DNA from: Dongshaea marina
Lineage (GTDB): Bacteria; Pseudomonadota; Gammaproteobacteria; Enterobacterales; Aeromonadaceae
Reading direction: 5' to 3'
Length of the DNA: 64,000 nt
NCBI RefSeq assembly: GCF_003072645.1
Contig: NZ_CP028897.1
Location: forward strand, 1,067,658-1,131,657
The notes beneath the pieces are model-generated. The model ran no database searches and was not told where the DNA came from. It saw only the letters and a program-made list of their open reading frames with translations. A program made the position numbers and the translations under genes. Shown piece after piece: positions 27,360 through 37,047 of this stretch (position 1 is the stretch's first letter; every line of letters begins with the position of its first letter).

Positions 27360-29558
27360 ATGACAGCCGATATGAGAGAGTTAGCGAAAGCTAAGGGAAT
27401 TGCAGACGAATTTATCGATGCCTGGGGTGAGCTCGCCAGTATCACGGATGCCAGCAAACAGACCATGCTGGCGGCGATGGGATACAGGGTCGATGAGCCT
27501 GAAGAGCTGGCGGGGCAACTAGCTCAGGAGAGTCAGCTATTCTGGACACAGCCCCTGGAGCCGGTTCAGATCCTGACCGAAGGGGAGCAGGAGCTTCAGC
27601 TTGAGATCAAACGGCCAATCGCCGTGATCGATCGCCCACTGCGCTGGCGCCTTGAGCCGGAGCAGGGGAAGATCAAACAGGGGGCCCTGAAGCTGACCGA
27701 CGGCGATCTCATCGGAGTCGGTGAGGTGAATGAGCTGGAATATCAATGCTGGCGTCTGCCGCTTTCGATCGGTCAGCTGCCACTTGGTTACCACCAGTTT
27801 GAGCTGTTTGATGACAGTGAGATGCTGGCCGAAATGTCGCTGATTGTGACTCCCGCCCAGTGTTATAAGCCCGAGGTGATGACCTCCGGACAGAAGGTCT
27901 GGGGGGTGAGTGTCCAGCTCTATTGTCTGCGCAGTGAGCGCAACTGGGGGATCGGTGACTTTACCGACCTTGCCTATCTGGTTGAGCAGATCGCGCAACG
28001 CGGCGGTCAGTTTGTTGGCCTCAATCCTATCCACGCCCTCTATCCCGCAAATCCCGAAGCAGCCAGCCCCTACAGCCCATCATCACGACGCTGGCTTAAT
28101 ATCGCTTATATCGATGTCGAAGCGATTCCTGAGCTTTCTCACAATAAGCATCTCAAGGGACTGCTTGCCGAGGATGAATTCCAGCAGAAGTTGGAGCAAC
28201 TCAGATCTTCTGAGTGGGTAGACTACAAAGAGGTAACCCAAGCTAAGCTGGAGTTTCTGCGCAAGATCTTTGATGAGGCGCACCTTGGGGAGCGGACGGC
28301 GCGCGGGCGCAAATTTGCCAAGTTCATCGAGGCTGGTGGCGAGAGTCTGTTAGAGCAGGCTTGCTATGATGCGATGCAGGCCTGGTTCTATAGCAAGGGG
28401 ATGAAAGCCTGGGGCTGGAGTGTTTGGCCCGATGAGTATAACGAGTACCATAAGCCAGCGGTGCAGCAATGGATCAAGCAGCATGAGCGGGATGTTCGTT
28501 TCTACCTCTACCTGCAGTGGCTAGCCTCCGAGCAGCTTGAGGCGGTCGAGCAGCTTGCCCGGGACAAGGGGATGCTGATCGGCCTGTATCGGGATCTGGC
28601 GGTGGGTGTCTCCGAAGGGGGCACAGAGATCTGGGCCAACAGCGCTCTCTACTGTCCGAAAGCCAGCGCCGGGGCCCCGCCGGATGTACTGGGTCCCCTG
28701 GGTCAGAACTGGGGTCTCCCCCCGATGAACCCAAGCGAGCTTTACCAGAGTGCTTACCAGCCGATGGTTGAGCTGTTCCGCTCTAATATGCAGGCCTGTG
28801 GCGCACTGCGTATCGATCACATTATGGGATTGCTGCGTCTGTGGTGGGTTGCCGCCGGCGAGTGCGCCAAGACCGGTGCCTATGTTTACTATCCGGTTGA
28901 GGATCTGTTGGCAATCCTGGCCCTTGAGTCTCATCGCAACCAGTGCCTGGTGATCGGTGAGGATCTGGGGACGGTTCCCGATGAGATCCGGACCATGCTC
29001 AGAGAGCACGGAGTATACTCCTACCGGGTGTTCCTGTTTGAGCGGGCAAAAGATGGTGGTTTCTATTCACCGAAACACTATCCGGAGCAGGCGATGGCGG
29101 TTCTCACCACCCATGATATGGCAACCCTTGAGGGCTTCTGGAATTGTGAAGATCTTGAGCTTGGACGCAAACTTGGGATCTATCCCGATCCCGAGCAGTT
29201 GCAGCAGCTCTATGATTCACGGCATCAGTCGAAACAAAGGATCCTCGACAGTATGCTGGGCCATGGTACTCTGCCTGAATCGGTCTCCGCCGATGTGAGC
29301 TGGTGTCCTATGACTCAGGAGCTCAATCATGGAATGCAGAAGCATCTGGCTCTGTGTAGCTCGGCGCTGCTGAGCTTCCAGCTGGAGGATTGGCTGGAGA
29401 TGGATCAGCCGGTGAATGTGCCGGGAACCAGTGATGAGTACCCGAATTGGCGGCGCAAGCTGACTCGAAACCTGAGTGAGCTGTTTGCCAATCCGAAAAT
29501 AGACCAACTTACGGCGGATCTGACACGAATTCGCCGTGAGGTGAGCAAGAAGGATTAA
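27360..29558 (+). CDS. malQ: 4-alpha-glucanotransferase (amylomaltase)
   Basis: A 732-residue GH77 enzyme that disproportionates maltodextrins. KVWGVSVQLYCLRSERNWGIGDF and NPIHALYPANPEAASPYSPSSR lead into the barrel. The nucleophile Asp is near residue 486 (ALRIDHIMGL), the acid/base Glu is in VIGEDLGTVP, and the third Asp is in LTTHDMATLEGFW. I start at ATG 27360; the open frame extends to 27195 but those 55 residues look non-coding. First gene of malQ-glgB-glgX, with a terminator before glgB. Confidence 0.95.
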   Translation: MTADMRELAKAKGIADEFIDAWGELASITDASKQTMLAAMGYRVDEPEELAGQLAQESQLFWTQPLEPVQILTEGEQELQLEIKRPIAVIDRPLRWRLEPEQGKIKQGALKLTDGDLIGVGEVNELEYQCWRLPLSIGQLPLGYHQFELFDDSEMLAEMSLIVTPAQCYKPEVMTSGQKVWGVSVQLYCLRSERNWGIGDFTDLAYLVEQIAQRGGQFVGLNPIHALYPANPEAASPYSPSSRRWLNIAYIDVEAIPELSHNKHLKGLLAEDEFQQKLEQLRSSEWVDYKEVTQAKLEFLRKIFDEAHLGERTARGRKFAKFIEAGGESLLEQACYDAMQAWFYSKGMKAWGWSVWPDEYNEYHKPAVQQWIKQHERDVRFYLYLQWLASEQLEAVEQLARDKGMLIGLYRDLAVGVSEGGTEIWANSALYCPKASAGAPPDVLGPLGQNWGLPPMNPSELYQSAYQPMVELFRSNMQACGALRIDHIMGLLRLWWVAAGECAKTGAYVYYPVEDLLAILALESHRNQCLVIGEDLGTVPDEIRTMLREHGVYSYRVFLFERAKDGGFYSPKHYPEQAMAVLTTHDMATLEGFWNCEDLELGRKLGIYPDPEQLQQLYDSRHQSKQRILDSMLGHGTLPESVSADVSWCPMTQELNHGMQKHLALCSSALLSFQLEDWLEMDQPVNVPGTSDEYPNWRRKLTRNLSELFANPKIDQLTADLTRIRREVSKKD

Positions 29559-29599
29559 AGGATTCGTGATCTTTCTCGCATAAAAGTGTAAAAAGGGAG

Positions 29600-29627
29600 A
29601 GCACCGGGGAATGTCTCGGTGCTTTTT
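29600..29627 (+). terminator. terminator between malQ and glgB
   Basis: AGCACCG / CGGTGCT stem, 10-nt loop, then TTTTT. Confidence 0.8.
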
Positions 29628-29690
29628 GTTGTTATGAAAGCTGACTGAGGTCAGTGTTTGGATCTTGTATTAGAGGCAAAGGATTCGTCG

Positions 29691-31868
29691 ATGTTATTGC
29701 AAAATTTGGCGCACGCTCGTTGTGGCAATCCGTTTGAACATCTGGGTTTGAAGTTCAATGCACAGGGAACCGGGCTGGAGTTGACTGCCTGGATGCCGAG
29801 TGCTCAGGCAATTACGGTCAAGGATTTGAAGACAGGCAAAGCCCTGTGTGAGATGACTCGGGAAGATGAAAAAGGATTATTTACCGCATCCTTCCCACGC
29901 CGCCAGAAGCTGTTCAGCTACTTCTTCACCGTTCAGTATGATCAGGCAAAGGTCGATGTGATCGACCCTTATCAGTTCCATGATACAGCTTATGCAGGAC
30001 TCGCTGAGCTGACTCATGCTCCGGAAAATATCTACCATACTCTGGGTGCCCAACTGACCGAGGTTGAGGTCGACGGCAAGATTGTCCAGGGGGTTCGCTT
30101 TGCAGTGTATGCACCAAGTGCGACCGCTGTTAGTGTCGTGGGGGATTTCAACTACTGGGATGGCACTCGTCAGCCGATGCAGCGCAGCCTGTGCGGACAC
30201 TGGGTTCTGTTTGTCCCCGGGGTTGGCGAGGGGATGCGATATAAGTTTGAGCTTAAAGATCCAATGGGGAACCGTCTGCCCCACAAGACGGATCCGGTCG
30301 GCTTCCAGATTGAGCAGTTCCCATCTCACTCCAGTACCGTCTACGATCACCGCCGCTATGAGTGGAACGATCAGCAGTGGATCGAAAGCCAGCGTAACAA
30401 CAAGCTTGAGCAGCCTATGTCTATCTATGAGCTGCACATGGGCTCCTGGCGCCGTCATGGCGATGGATCGCCTCTGAGCTATCGTGAGCTGGTCAATGAG
30501 CTGATCCCTTATATTCTGGAGATGGGCTATACCCACATCGAGCTGCTTCCGGTCTCTGAACATCCGTTCAGTGGCTCCTGGGGCTACCAGCCGGTTGGGA
30601 TGTTTGCATCCACCACCCGCTTTGGCAATGCCGATGACTTCAAGTTCTTCGTCGATCAGTGTCACCAACAGGGTATCGGGGTGATCGTCGACTGGGTTCC
30701 GGCACACTTCCCATCCGATGAGCATGGTTTGGCACGCTTCGATGGCACGCCTCTGTATGAGTATGAGGATCCGCGTCGTGGCTGGCATCCGGACTGGAAC
30801 TCCTTTATCTATGACTTTGGTCGTAACCATGTTCGCCAGTTCCTGGTAGCCAGTGCCCTCTACTGGTTGGAGTACTTCCATGTCGACGGGATCCGGGTGG
30901 ATGCAGTCGCTTCCATGTTGTATCTGGATTACTCACGCAACGAGGGTGAGTGGGTACCGAATGTTGATGGTGGCAACCTCAACTATGAGGCGGTAAGCCT
31001 TATCAAGTGGTTCAACGAAGAGATCTATGCCAAGTACCCTCATGCGATGACCATCGCCGAGGAGTCGACCGCATTCCCGGGTGTTTCCAAGCCGACCTAT
31101 GCAGGCGGCTTAGGGTTTGGTTTCAAATGGAACATGGGTTGGATGCATGACAGCCTGACCTATATGAGCAAGGATCCCTGCTATCGCAAATATCATCACA
31201 ATGAGATGACCTTTGCGATGATCTACAACTATGACGAGAACTTCGTGCTGCCTCTGTCCCACGATGAGGTGGTCCATGGTAAGGGCTCGCTGCTGGATAA
31301 GATGCCTGGGGATGAGTGGCAACAGGTGGCTAACCTGCGTGCCTATACCGCCTTCATGTTTGGTTTCCCGGGTAAGAAGCTGAACTTCATGGGTCATGAG
31401 ATTGCTCAGTCGGCGGAGTGGAACCACGATGACTCGCTGCAGTGGTGGCTGCTTGAGTATGACAAGCATAATGGTCAGCAGAAACTGGTGAAAGATCTGA
31501 ACCGTCTGTACCGCCAGGAGAGTGCCCTGTGGGAGGCGGATTATCAGCATGATGCCTTTAGCTGGCTGGAGCATTGTGATGCAGAGAGCAGTATCTTTGC
31601 CTGGATCCGCCGCAACAAGAGCGGTAGTGAGAGCATTGTGGTACTCAGCCACTTCACACCGGTGCCCCGTAACAATTATCGGATGGGGGTTCCGGGACCC
31701 GGACGCTACAAGGTTCTGCTTAACAGTGACAGCCACTATTACTGGGGCAGTAACTATGAAACTGGCGCGGTTGAGTTTGAAGCGGAAGCCAGACCATGGC
31801 ATGGTCAGGAGTACTCCATTGAGCTGAATGTTCCTCCCCTGGCCACACTGTTTATCAAGCGTATTTAG
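29691..31868 (+). CDS. glgB: 1,4-alpha-glucan branching enzyme
   Basis: A 725-residue GH13 enzyme that introduces alpha-1,6 branches in glycogen. Two N-terminal beta-sandwich (CBM48) regions come first (about 1-110 and 120-220; FAVYAPSATAVSVVGDFNYWDG). The catalytic barrel carries nucleophile Asp404 (GIRVDAVASMLYLDYSR), acid Glu in IAEESTAFPGV, and Asp in LSHDEVVHGKGS. ATG 29691 has AAGGA seven bases upstream; a TTG at 29658 is the less likely alternative. glgX follows after 9 bp. Confidence 0.96.
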   Translation: MLLQNLAHARCGNPFEHLGLKFNAQGTGLELTAWMPSAQAITVKDLKTGKALCEMTREDEKGLFTASFPRRQKLFSYFFTVQYDQAKVDVIDPYQFHDTAYAGLAELTHAPENIYHTLGAQLTEVEVDGKIVQGVRFAVYAPSATAVSVVGDFNYWDGTRQPMQRSLCGHWVLFVPGVGEGMRYKFELKDPMGNRLPHKTDPVGFQIEQFPSHSSTVYDHRRYEWNDQQWIESQRNNKLEQPMSIYELHMGSWRRHGDGSPLSYRELVNELIPYILEMGYTHIELLPVSEHPFSGSWGYQPVGMFASTTRFGNADDFKFFVDQCHQQGIGVIVDWVPAHFPSDEHGLARFDGTPLYEYEDPRRGWHPDWNSFIYDFGRNHVRQFLVASALYWLEYFHVDGIRVDAVASMLYLDYSRNEGEWVPNVDGGNLNYEAVSLIKWFNEEIYAKYPHAMTIAEESTAFPGVSKPTYAGGLGFGFKWNMGWMHDSLTYMSKDPCYRKYHHNEMTFAMIYNYDENFVLPLSHDEVVHGKGSLLDKMPGDEWQQVANLRAYTAFMFGFPGKKLNFMGHEIAQSAEWNHDDSLQWWLLEYDKHNGQQKLVKDLNRLYRQESALWEADYQHDAFSWLEHCDAESSIFAWIRRNKSGSESIVVLSHFTPVPRNNYRMGVPGPGRYKVLLNSDSHYYWGSNYETGAVEFEAEARPWHGQEYSIELNVPPLATLFIKRI

Positions 31869-31877
31869 GGAAGATAG

Positions 31878-34046
31878 ATGATCGTCGAACAAGCGGGCTT
31901 CAAGGTGCATCCAGGACGAGAATATCCTCTGGGTGCGCACTTGAGCGCACATGGATGTAACTTTGTTCTCTGGGCTCCGGAAGCCACCAAGGTGGAGCTT
32001 TGCCTGTTTGATCAAGCCGAAAAGGAGCTGGCCAGGATCCCCCTGGCCGGCCGTAAGGAGCATAACTGGTACTGTTTTGTGGAGGGGATCAAGGCCGGTC
32101 AGCTTTATGGCTACCGGATACATGGCCCAAAAGATCAGTCCCGGGGAAAGCTGTTTGACCCGAGTAAGCTGCTGATTGACCCCTATGCCAGAGCGATCAA
32201 TCGTCCTTTGGAATGGGATTATCCCCAGTATGTTGCCGATAGCACCTACATGATCCCCCGCTCAGTGGTCTGCTCGAACCAGTTTGACTGGCAAGATGTA
32301 GAGAAGCCGCAGCTTGCTGATGAAGATATGCTTATTTATCAGCTGCATGTGCGGGGATTTACTAAGCTTCACCCGGATGTTCCACCAGAGCACCGAGGCA
32401 AGTTTAGTGGCTTATCTCAGCCTGTGGTGATCGATTATCTCAAGCAGCTGGGGGTGACCGCCGTTCAGCTGATGCCCTGTACCAGCTTCATGACTGAGCC
32501 CCGGCTTCAGGATCTGGGGCTGGTTAACTTCTGGGGTTATAACCCGGTCTGCTTCATGGCACCCGAGCCGCGTTATGCCAATCAGGATCCCGTGACCGAG
32601 TTTAAGACCATGGTACGGGAGCTGCACCGGGCTGGTATCGAGGTGATTCTGGATGTGGTGTTTAACCATACCGCCGAAGGTGGCCATGGTGGTCCGCTGT
32701 TGAGCTTCAAGGGAGTGGATAACAGTAGTTATTACCTGTTTGATTCGGGGCAGAGTGGCGCCAATTACAGCAGTTACACTAATTTCAGTGGCTGTGGCAA
32801 TACCTTTAACGTGGATCATCCCAACGGCTTGCGCCTGGTGATGGATAGCCTTCGTTACTGGGTGGTCGAGATGGGAGTGGATGGCTTTCGTTTTGATCTG
32901 GCGGTGGCGCTGGCTCGCGAAGGCTATGAGTTTGACAGCTGTAGTGCCTTTTTTAAGGCGATCATGCAGGATCCAATTCTCAGCCGGGCCAAGATGATTG
33001 CCGAGCCCTGGGATATAGGACCTTTTGGCTATCGACTGGGGCAGTTTCCCGGTCATTGGCGTGAGGTAAATGACAGATTTCGAGATACCTGCCGCTCTTT
33101 CTGGCGAGGTGATGCTGGCCAGATGGCCGACTTTGCCACCCGGATCCTCGGTTCCAGGGATCTGTTTCCTAAATCCAGGCGTCCCGGTTATGCAGGAGTC
33201 AACTTCATCTGCTATCACGATGGGGTGACCCTGGAGGATCTGGTCTCTTATAACCAGCGGCATAATATTGCCAATGCGGAAGAGAATCGGGATGGGCACG
33301 GTAATAACCTGTCGAGTAATAATGGCTTCGAAGGGCCAAGCATGGATCCCCGGATTGTCAGCATTCGTCAACAGCAGAAACGTAACCTGCTGGCGACCCT
33401 GTTGCTCTCTCAGGGAACGCCTCACTTTCTGGCCGGCGATGAGATGGGTCGGACCCAGATGGGTAACAATAATGCCTATTGCCAGGATAACCGGATCAGC
33501 TGGGTCAACTGGGAGATCCGCGATGAAGATCGCAAGCTACAGCAGTTTGTAAAGATGCTGATCAAGCTTCGTCAAAGCTCTAAGGTGTTTACCCGGCTTA
33601 ATCTGGATGATGATCCTTTTGTGGCCAATTCGGATGAACATCATCAGGTGGCCTGGTTCCATCCCGATGGTGAGGCGCTGGCAGGACCCGCCGACTGGAA
33701 TACACCGGTGGCTCAGGCCTTTGCTCTGGATATCGGTGTGGCGCTCGAAGGGGCTGAGCGCTGGTATATCATGTTCAATTCCAGTCGCTATGACATCCAG
33801 TACCACCTGCCGCCTGCCGGTAAGGGGCTGATTTGGTGTCAGGTATTTGATACTGCAGAGGATGATGGTCTGGGGCTTATCCACCGTGATTATCCTAACC
33901 GGATTGCGGTGGGGCGAGCTCACTCCCTGAAGCTCCTCAAGCGAGTAGTGGATACCCGGCCGGAGCGAGGTGAACCGAAGAAGTCCAGTAAACAAAAGGA
34001 GCAGGTTCAGGATGTCATCGCCCCCGAAACCGCCACAAAAAGATAA
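31878..34046 (+). CDS. glgX: glycogen debranching enzyme GlgX
   Basis: A 722-residue isoamylase-type GH13 enzyme that removes alpha-1,6 branches from phosphorylase-limit glycogen. It has N-terminal CBM48 (YPLGAHLSAHGCNFVLWAPEA), catalytic Asp in VDGFRFDLAVALAREG, Glu in MIAEPWDIGPFGYRLGQFP, and the third Asp in FICYHDGVTLEDLVSYN. A basic Lys-rich tail closes the protein. The msrB start codon lies inside its 3' end. Together with malQ and glgB it makes a glycogen-turnover cluster; glgC, glgA and malP are not in the window. Confidence 0.95.
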   Translation: MIVEQAGFKVHPGREYPLGAHLSAHGCNFVLWAPEATKVELCLFDQAEKELARIPLAGRKEHNWYCFVEGIKAGQLYGYRIHGPKDQSRGKLFDPSKLLIDPYARAINRPLEWDYPQYVADSTYMIPRSVVCSNQFDWQDVEKPQLADEDMLIYQLHVRGFTKLHPDVPPEHRGKFSGLSQPVVIDYLKQLGVTAVQLMPCTSFMTEPRLQDLGLVNFWGYNPVCFMAPEPRYANQDPVTEFKTMVRELHRAGIEVILDVVFNHTAEGGHGGPLLSFKGVDNSSYYLFDSGQSGANYSSYTNFSGCGNTFNVDHPNGLRLVMDSLRYWVVEMGVDGFRFDLAVALAREGYEFDSCSAFFKAIMQDPILSRAKMIAEPWDIGPFGYRLGQFPGHWREVNDRFRDTCRSFWRGDAGQMADFATRILGSRDLFPKSRRPGYAGVNFICYHDGVTLEDLVSYNQRHNIANAEENRDGHGNNLSSNNGFEGPSMDPRIVSIRQQQKRNLLATLLLSQGTPHFLAGDEMGRTQMGNNNAYCQDNRISWVNWEIRDEDRKLQQFVKMLIKLRQSSKVFTRLNLDDDPFVANSDEHHQVAWFHPDGEALAGPADWNTPVAQAFALDIGVALEGAERWYIMFNSSRYDIQYHLPPAGKGLIWCQVFDTAEDDGLGLIHRDYPNRIAVGRAHSLKLLKRVVDTRPERGEPKKSSKQKEQVQDVIAPETATKR

Positions 34047-34412
34047 GGCGTTCTGGCAGCAGCAGCTGACTGCTGAGCAGTATCGGGTCTGTTGGGAGGG
34101 GGGCACCGAGCCCCCTTCAGCGGGACTTTATTGCATAACAGAGAGCAGGGTAGCTATCACTGCATCTGCTGCCAGGCTCCCTTGTTTGATTCGGATGCTA
34201 AATTTAATTCGGGCTGTGGCTGGCCCAGTTTTGATCAGGCCCTCGAAGGTGCGGTTATCTATCGTGCGGATCACAGCCATGGCATGCTGCGAACCGAGAT
34301 CCTGTGTGCGAGTTGTGGAGCTCATTTGGGACATCAATTTGAGGATGGTCCAACTCAGAGCGGGCTTCGTTACTGTGTGAATAGTGTTGCTCTGGGGTTC
34401 TCCTCCCGTTAG
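34012..34412 (+). pseudogene. msrB: peptide-methionine (R)-S-oxide reductase MsrB, apparent frameshift
   Basis: Reduces methionine-R-sulfoxide in proteins. The N-terminal part ([35 protein letters not shown] by position 34012-34115) and the rest ([15 protein letters not shown] onward) lie in different frames. One missing C in the C run at 34111-34115 explains it: a sixth C restores the family's GTEPPFSG. The rest is intact, including both zinc CxxC pairs (CICC, CASC) and catalytic Cys in RYCVNS. The start overlaps glgX by 35 bp with AGGAG upstream. Likely a sequence error rather than a dead gene. Confidence 0.82.
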
Positions 34413-34643
34413 AGCATGTTTCTGGTCATGGGGCCTGGCCCCATTCGCCCCAACTGGCTGATTTGCCATCGCCTTTCCCATTTTTTAGCTGAGATTATCG
34501 AACCTTAACCTGAGCCTTTCGGGGGAGGTGACGCGCTGCGATCTCTCCTCATTGCCAATCGTGTCCTTTGATTTACCCGGCACAGGCATTTATTTGCCTA
34601 TACTCAAAGTGTTAAAGGGAGTTAACGGGATCATATTCAGGGC

Positions 34644-35957
34644 ATGAAAGAGTGTCAGATTGAAATCAAGAGTATCCGAATAGGCAACTATATCCGTCTT
34701 CCGGACTCAGTGGATTGGACGGCTCACCCCTTTTTGTTCCGCAGTTTCAAGGTCAAGAGTGCCGATCAGATCGCGATTATTCGCGGGCTGGGAATTGATC
34801 ATGTTTTTTTGATCCCGGAAAAGAGTGACAGCAAGTCGATCGCTGAGGCGAAGCCCAAAGAGGTGAAAGAGCGCCCGGCCAAGCCTGTGGAAGAGGAGGT
34901 AGCAGAGGCTGTTAAGGAGCCTGAAGAGGAGGCTCCGGTTTTTAATGTTAAAGAGTACAAAAAGACCCTGGGCAAGGCTGAAGATGGTTTTCGCCAGACC
35001 CTGTCAGAAGTGCGTAATCTGATGGGGAAGGTTCAGAGCCAGCCCTTGGTAGTGATCAAAGAAGCCAATAAAATGGTTGAGGATATTAGCAATAAATTGA
35101 TGTCTGCCGATGGGGGAGAGATCTTCCTGATGTCCGACACCAAGGAGCGGGCTGACATCCATTTTCACTCTCTTAACATCGCGATTCTGGCGATGATGCT
35201 GGGACGGGAAGTTGGGTTATCACCCGATGAGATGTGTGCCTTAGGAGTAGGGGCACTGTTTCATGATATCGGGAAGCTAAAGGTTCCAACGCCGATTCTA
35301 CGTAAGACAGAACCTCTGACTCCCCCGGAAATGAATCTTTTGAAAGAGCATACCCGCTATGGGACCGAGCTTTTGAAACTGGCGGCATCTAAGTTTCCCC
35401 GTAAGGCCAAACGGATTGTGGCTCAGCACCATGAGATGCTGGATGGAAGCGGTTATCCCGATGGCTTAACCTGGGATGATATCGATCCCCTGGCGCAGAT
35501 CGTCAGCGTGGTGAATGAATATGATAACCTCTGCCATAACGCAGATGTAGAGAAGGCAAAGCTGCCCAGTGCCGCACTCTCTTACCTTTATAAAAACTAT
35601 TCGAAGAAGCTTAATCTCGACTACCTGACCATGATGATCCGCCTGTTGGGGGTTTATCCTCCCGGTAGTGTGGTTCAGCTCTCCGATGGACGGTTTGGGC
35701 TGGTGATGTCGGTCAATAGTGCCCGGCTGCTTTACCCAAGGGTGCTGGTCTATGATTTTCGGGTTCCCTCAGAAGAGGCGCCGATTGTCGATCTCGAAGT
35801 GCAGGGGCTTACCATTGCCAACGCGATGCAGCCACAACAGCTTCCCGACATTGTTTATGAATACCTGAGCCCGAGAACCCGGATCTGCTATTTCTTTGCC
35901 AGTAGTGTTCCTGCGGCCTCGGCGGCGGCTTCGGTCGACAAGCCGGATAAATCCTGA
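34644..35957 (+). CDS. HD-GYP domain cyclic-di-GMP phosphodiesterase
   Basis: A 437-residue cytoplasmic protein. The N-terminal DUF3391-like region (1-60) is followed by an acidic Lys/Glu/Pro linker (65-100), a helical segment, and the HD-GYP domain. HD is at 207-208 (LFHDIGKLKVP), HH at 262-263 and GYP at 270-272 (DGSGYPDGL), with a conserved Tyr-Asp metal region VVNEYDNLC. All metal ligands appear intact, so c-di-GMP hydrolysis is expected. The DUF3391 version is common in Vibrio and Shewanella. Monocistronic, ends at a bidirectional terminator. Confidence 0.9.
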   Translation: MKECQIEIKSIRIGNYIRLPDSVDWTAHPFLFRSFKVKSADQIAIIRGLGIDHVFLIPEKSDSKSIAEAKPKEVKERPAKPVEEEVAEAVKEPEEEAPVFNVKEYKKTLGKAEDGFRQTLSEVRNLMGKVQSQPLVVIKEANKMVEDISNKLMSADGGEIFLMSDTKERADIHFHSLNIAILAMMLGREVGLSPDEMCALGVGALFHDIGKLKVPTPILRKTEPLTPPEMNLLKEHTRYGTELLKLAASKFPRKAKRIVAQHHEMLDGSGYPDGLTWDDIDPLAQIVSVVNEYDNLCHNADVEKAKLPSAALSYLYKNYSKKLNLDYLTMMIRLLGVYPPGSVVQLSDGRFGLVMSVNSARLLYPRVLVYDFRVPSEEAPIVDLEVQGLTIANAMQPQQLPDIVYEYLSPRTRICYFFASSVPAASAAASVDKPDKS

Positions 35958-36002
35958 CAAAGCTCTCCCGATGAAAGTTCTTATCGGGGGATAGAAGACG
36001 GA

Positions 36003-36028
36003 AAAATGGGTGCCCTGGCACCCATTTT
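36003..36028. terminator. bidirectional terminator
   Basis: Perfect 12-bp inverted repeat AAAATGGGTGCC / GGCACCCATTTT with a 2-nt gap between the convergent HD-GYP and lipoprotein genes; T-rich on both exits. Confidence 0.8.
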
Positions 36029-36046
36029 GTGTCTCGACCCACAGGG

Positions 36047-36856
36047 TTATTTTGGCGACTTGAATTTACGATCTTCAAGCTGATCGGCGTAGACCTGGGC
36101 CTGCTCTTTTATTTCACTGAGATCTTTTTCAGAGAAGCTCTGATAGCGATAGAGACGATCCGGTGAGATATTACTCTTCTCAAGCTCGAGTATCTTGGTG
36201 ACGTTGGCCCATACCAGGGCTTCTTTGTAGTTTTTGAGTTTAATATTTAAAGAGACCAGTCCCTGGATACCCCGTGCCGGGATCGGTTCATTTTTTTTAA
36301 GAAGCTCCAGCGCATGATAGGTGATGCGCAGTGCCTTTTTAGGAAAATCTTCTGCATAGTAGGAGGCAAGTGCAAGCTGTAGCTCAGTTGCTTCCAGCTG
36401 CTTTTTACCTTCAAGGGCCAGGAAGGCCGCCTTGGCATCGGAATTGTTATCCCGGGTCCAGTGCCACATCAGAAGATAGGGGTTCTTTGAACTGGCAGTT
36501 TCTGTATCCAGCTTTTTGAGCTCCTGGTTGGAGTACATCAGAGAGCCGATGCGGTCGGAGCGCTTATCTTTACTCTTTTTGGGTTGAACATGGATCGCCA
36601 GCTCCAGGCAGTGGATATAGCTTTCATAGTCCTTCATCAGCTCATACTTATGCAGATCCGTTGGGGATGTGACTTTGTTATACCGAGCGCGGATAAGATC
36701 AGAACGTTCATAGCGGCACCAGGAATCCTTATTGAGGTGCTCGCAAAGCTCGGGCTTCTCATCACAGATGGAGCGCAGCGATTTCTCCTGCCCACAGCCA
36801 ACCAGTAACAGGGCCAGGGCAGGGCCAATCATGATGCCAAGATAAGTCCTATTCAT
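36047..36856 (-). CDS. DUF2989-type lipoprotein
   Basis: A 269-residue predicted lipoprotein (signal peptide ending LLLVGC, Gly-Gln after the Cys). A Cys-containing N-terminal region (SICDEKPELCEHLNKDSWC) is followed by helical repeats resembling degenerate TPRs (about 120-250). It matches my recollection of the DUF2989 family of Vibrio/Aeromonas/Shewanella; function is unknown. ATG 36856 is preferred over the TTG just before it. Divergent from mlaA. Confidence 0.75.
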   Translation of the reverse strand: MNRTYLGIMIGPALALLLVGCGQEKSLRSICDEKPELCEHLNKDSWCRYERSDLIRARYNKVTSPTDLHKYELMKDYESYIHCLELAIHVQPKKSKDKRSDRIGSLMYSNQELKKLDTETASSKNPYLLMWHWTRDNNSDAKAAFLALEGKKQLEATELQLALASYYAEDFPKKALRITYHALELLKKNEPIPARGIQGLVSLNIKLKNYKEALVWANVTKILELEKSNISPDRLYRYQSFSEKDLSEIKEQAQVYADQLEDRKFKSPK

Positions 36857-37047
36857 CAAATAAAGATCCCGGAGCTTCTTATCAATACCTTAATAATGAG
36901 CTAAAGATATGAAAAATGCCTATTTTAAGAGGGATACCCTTTGCAACTGACGGTTTAGAAAAGTACTCTTATGCGCTGGCCCAAGGCCTCTTTCCGGGTA
37001 AATTACTTTGCGCCTGGTTTATTTGTTTATACTCTGCCTATTGGATA

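Noticed and set aside
29877-30881. 334-codon ORF antisense to glgB (and similar ones antisense to glgX at 32412-33425 and glgB/glgX at 31110-32123)
   Set aside because: Mirror frames of well-supported genes, lacking recognisable domains.
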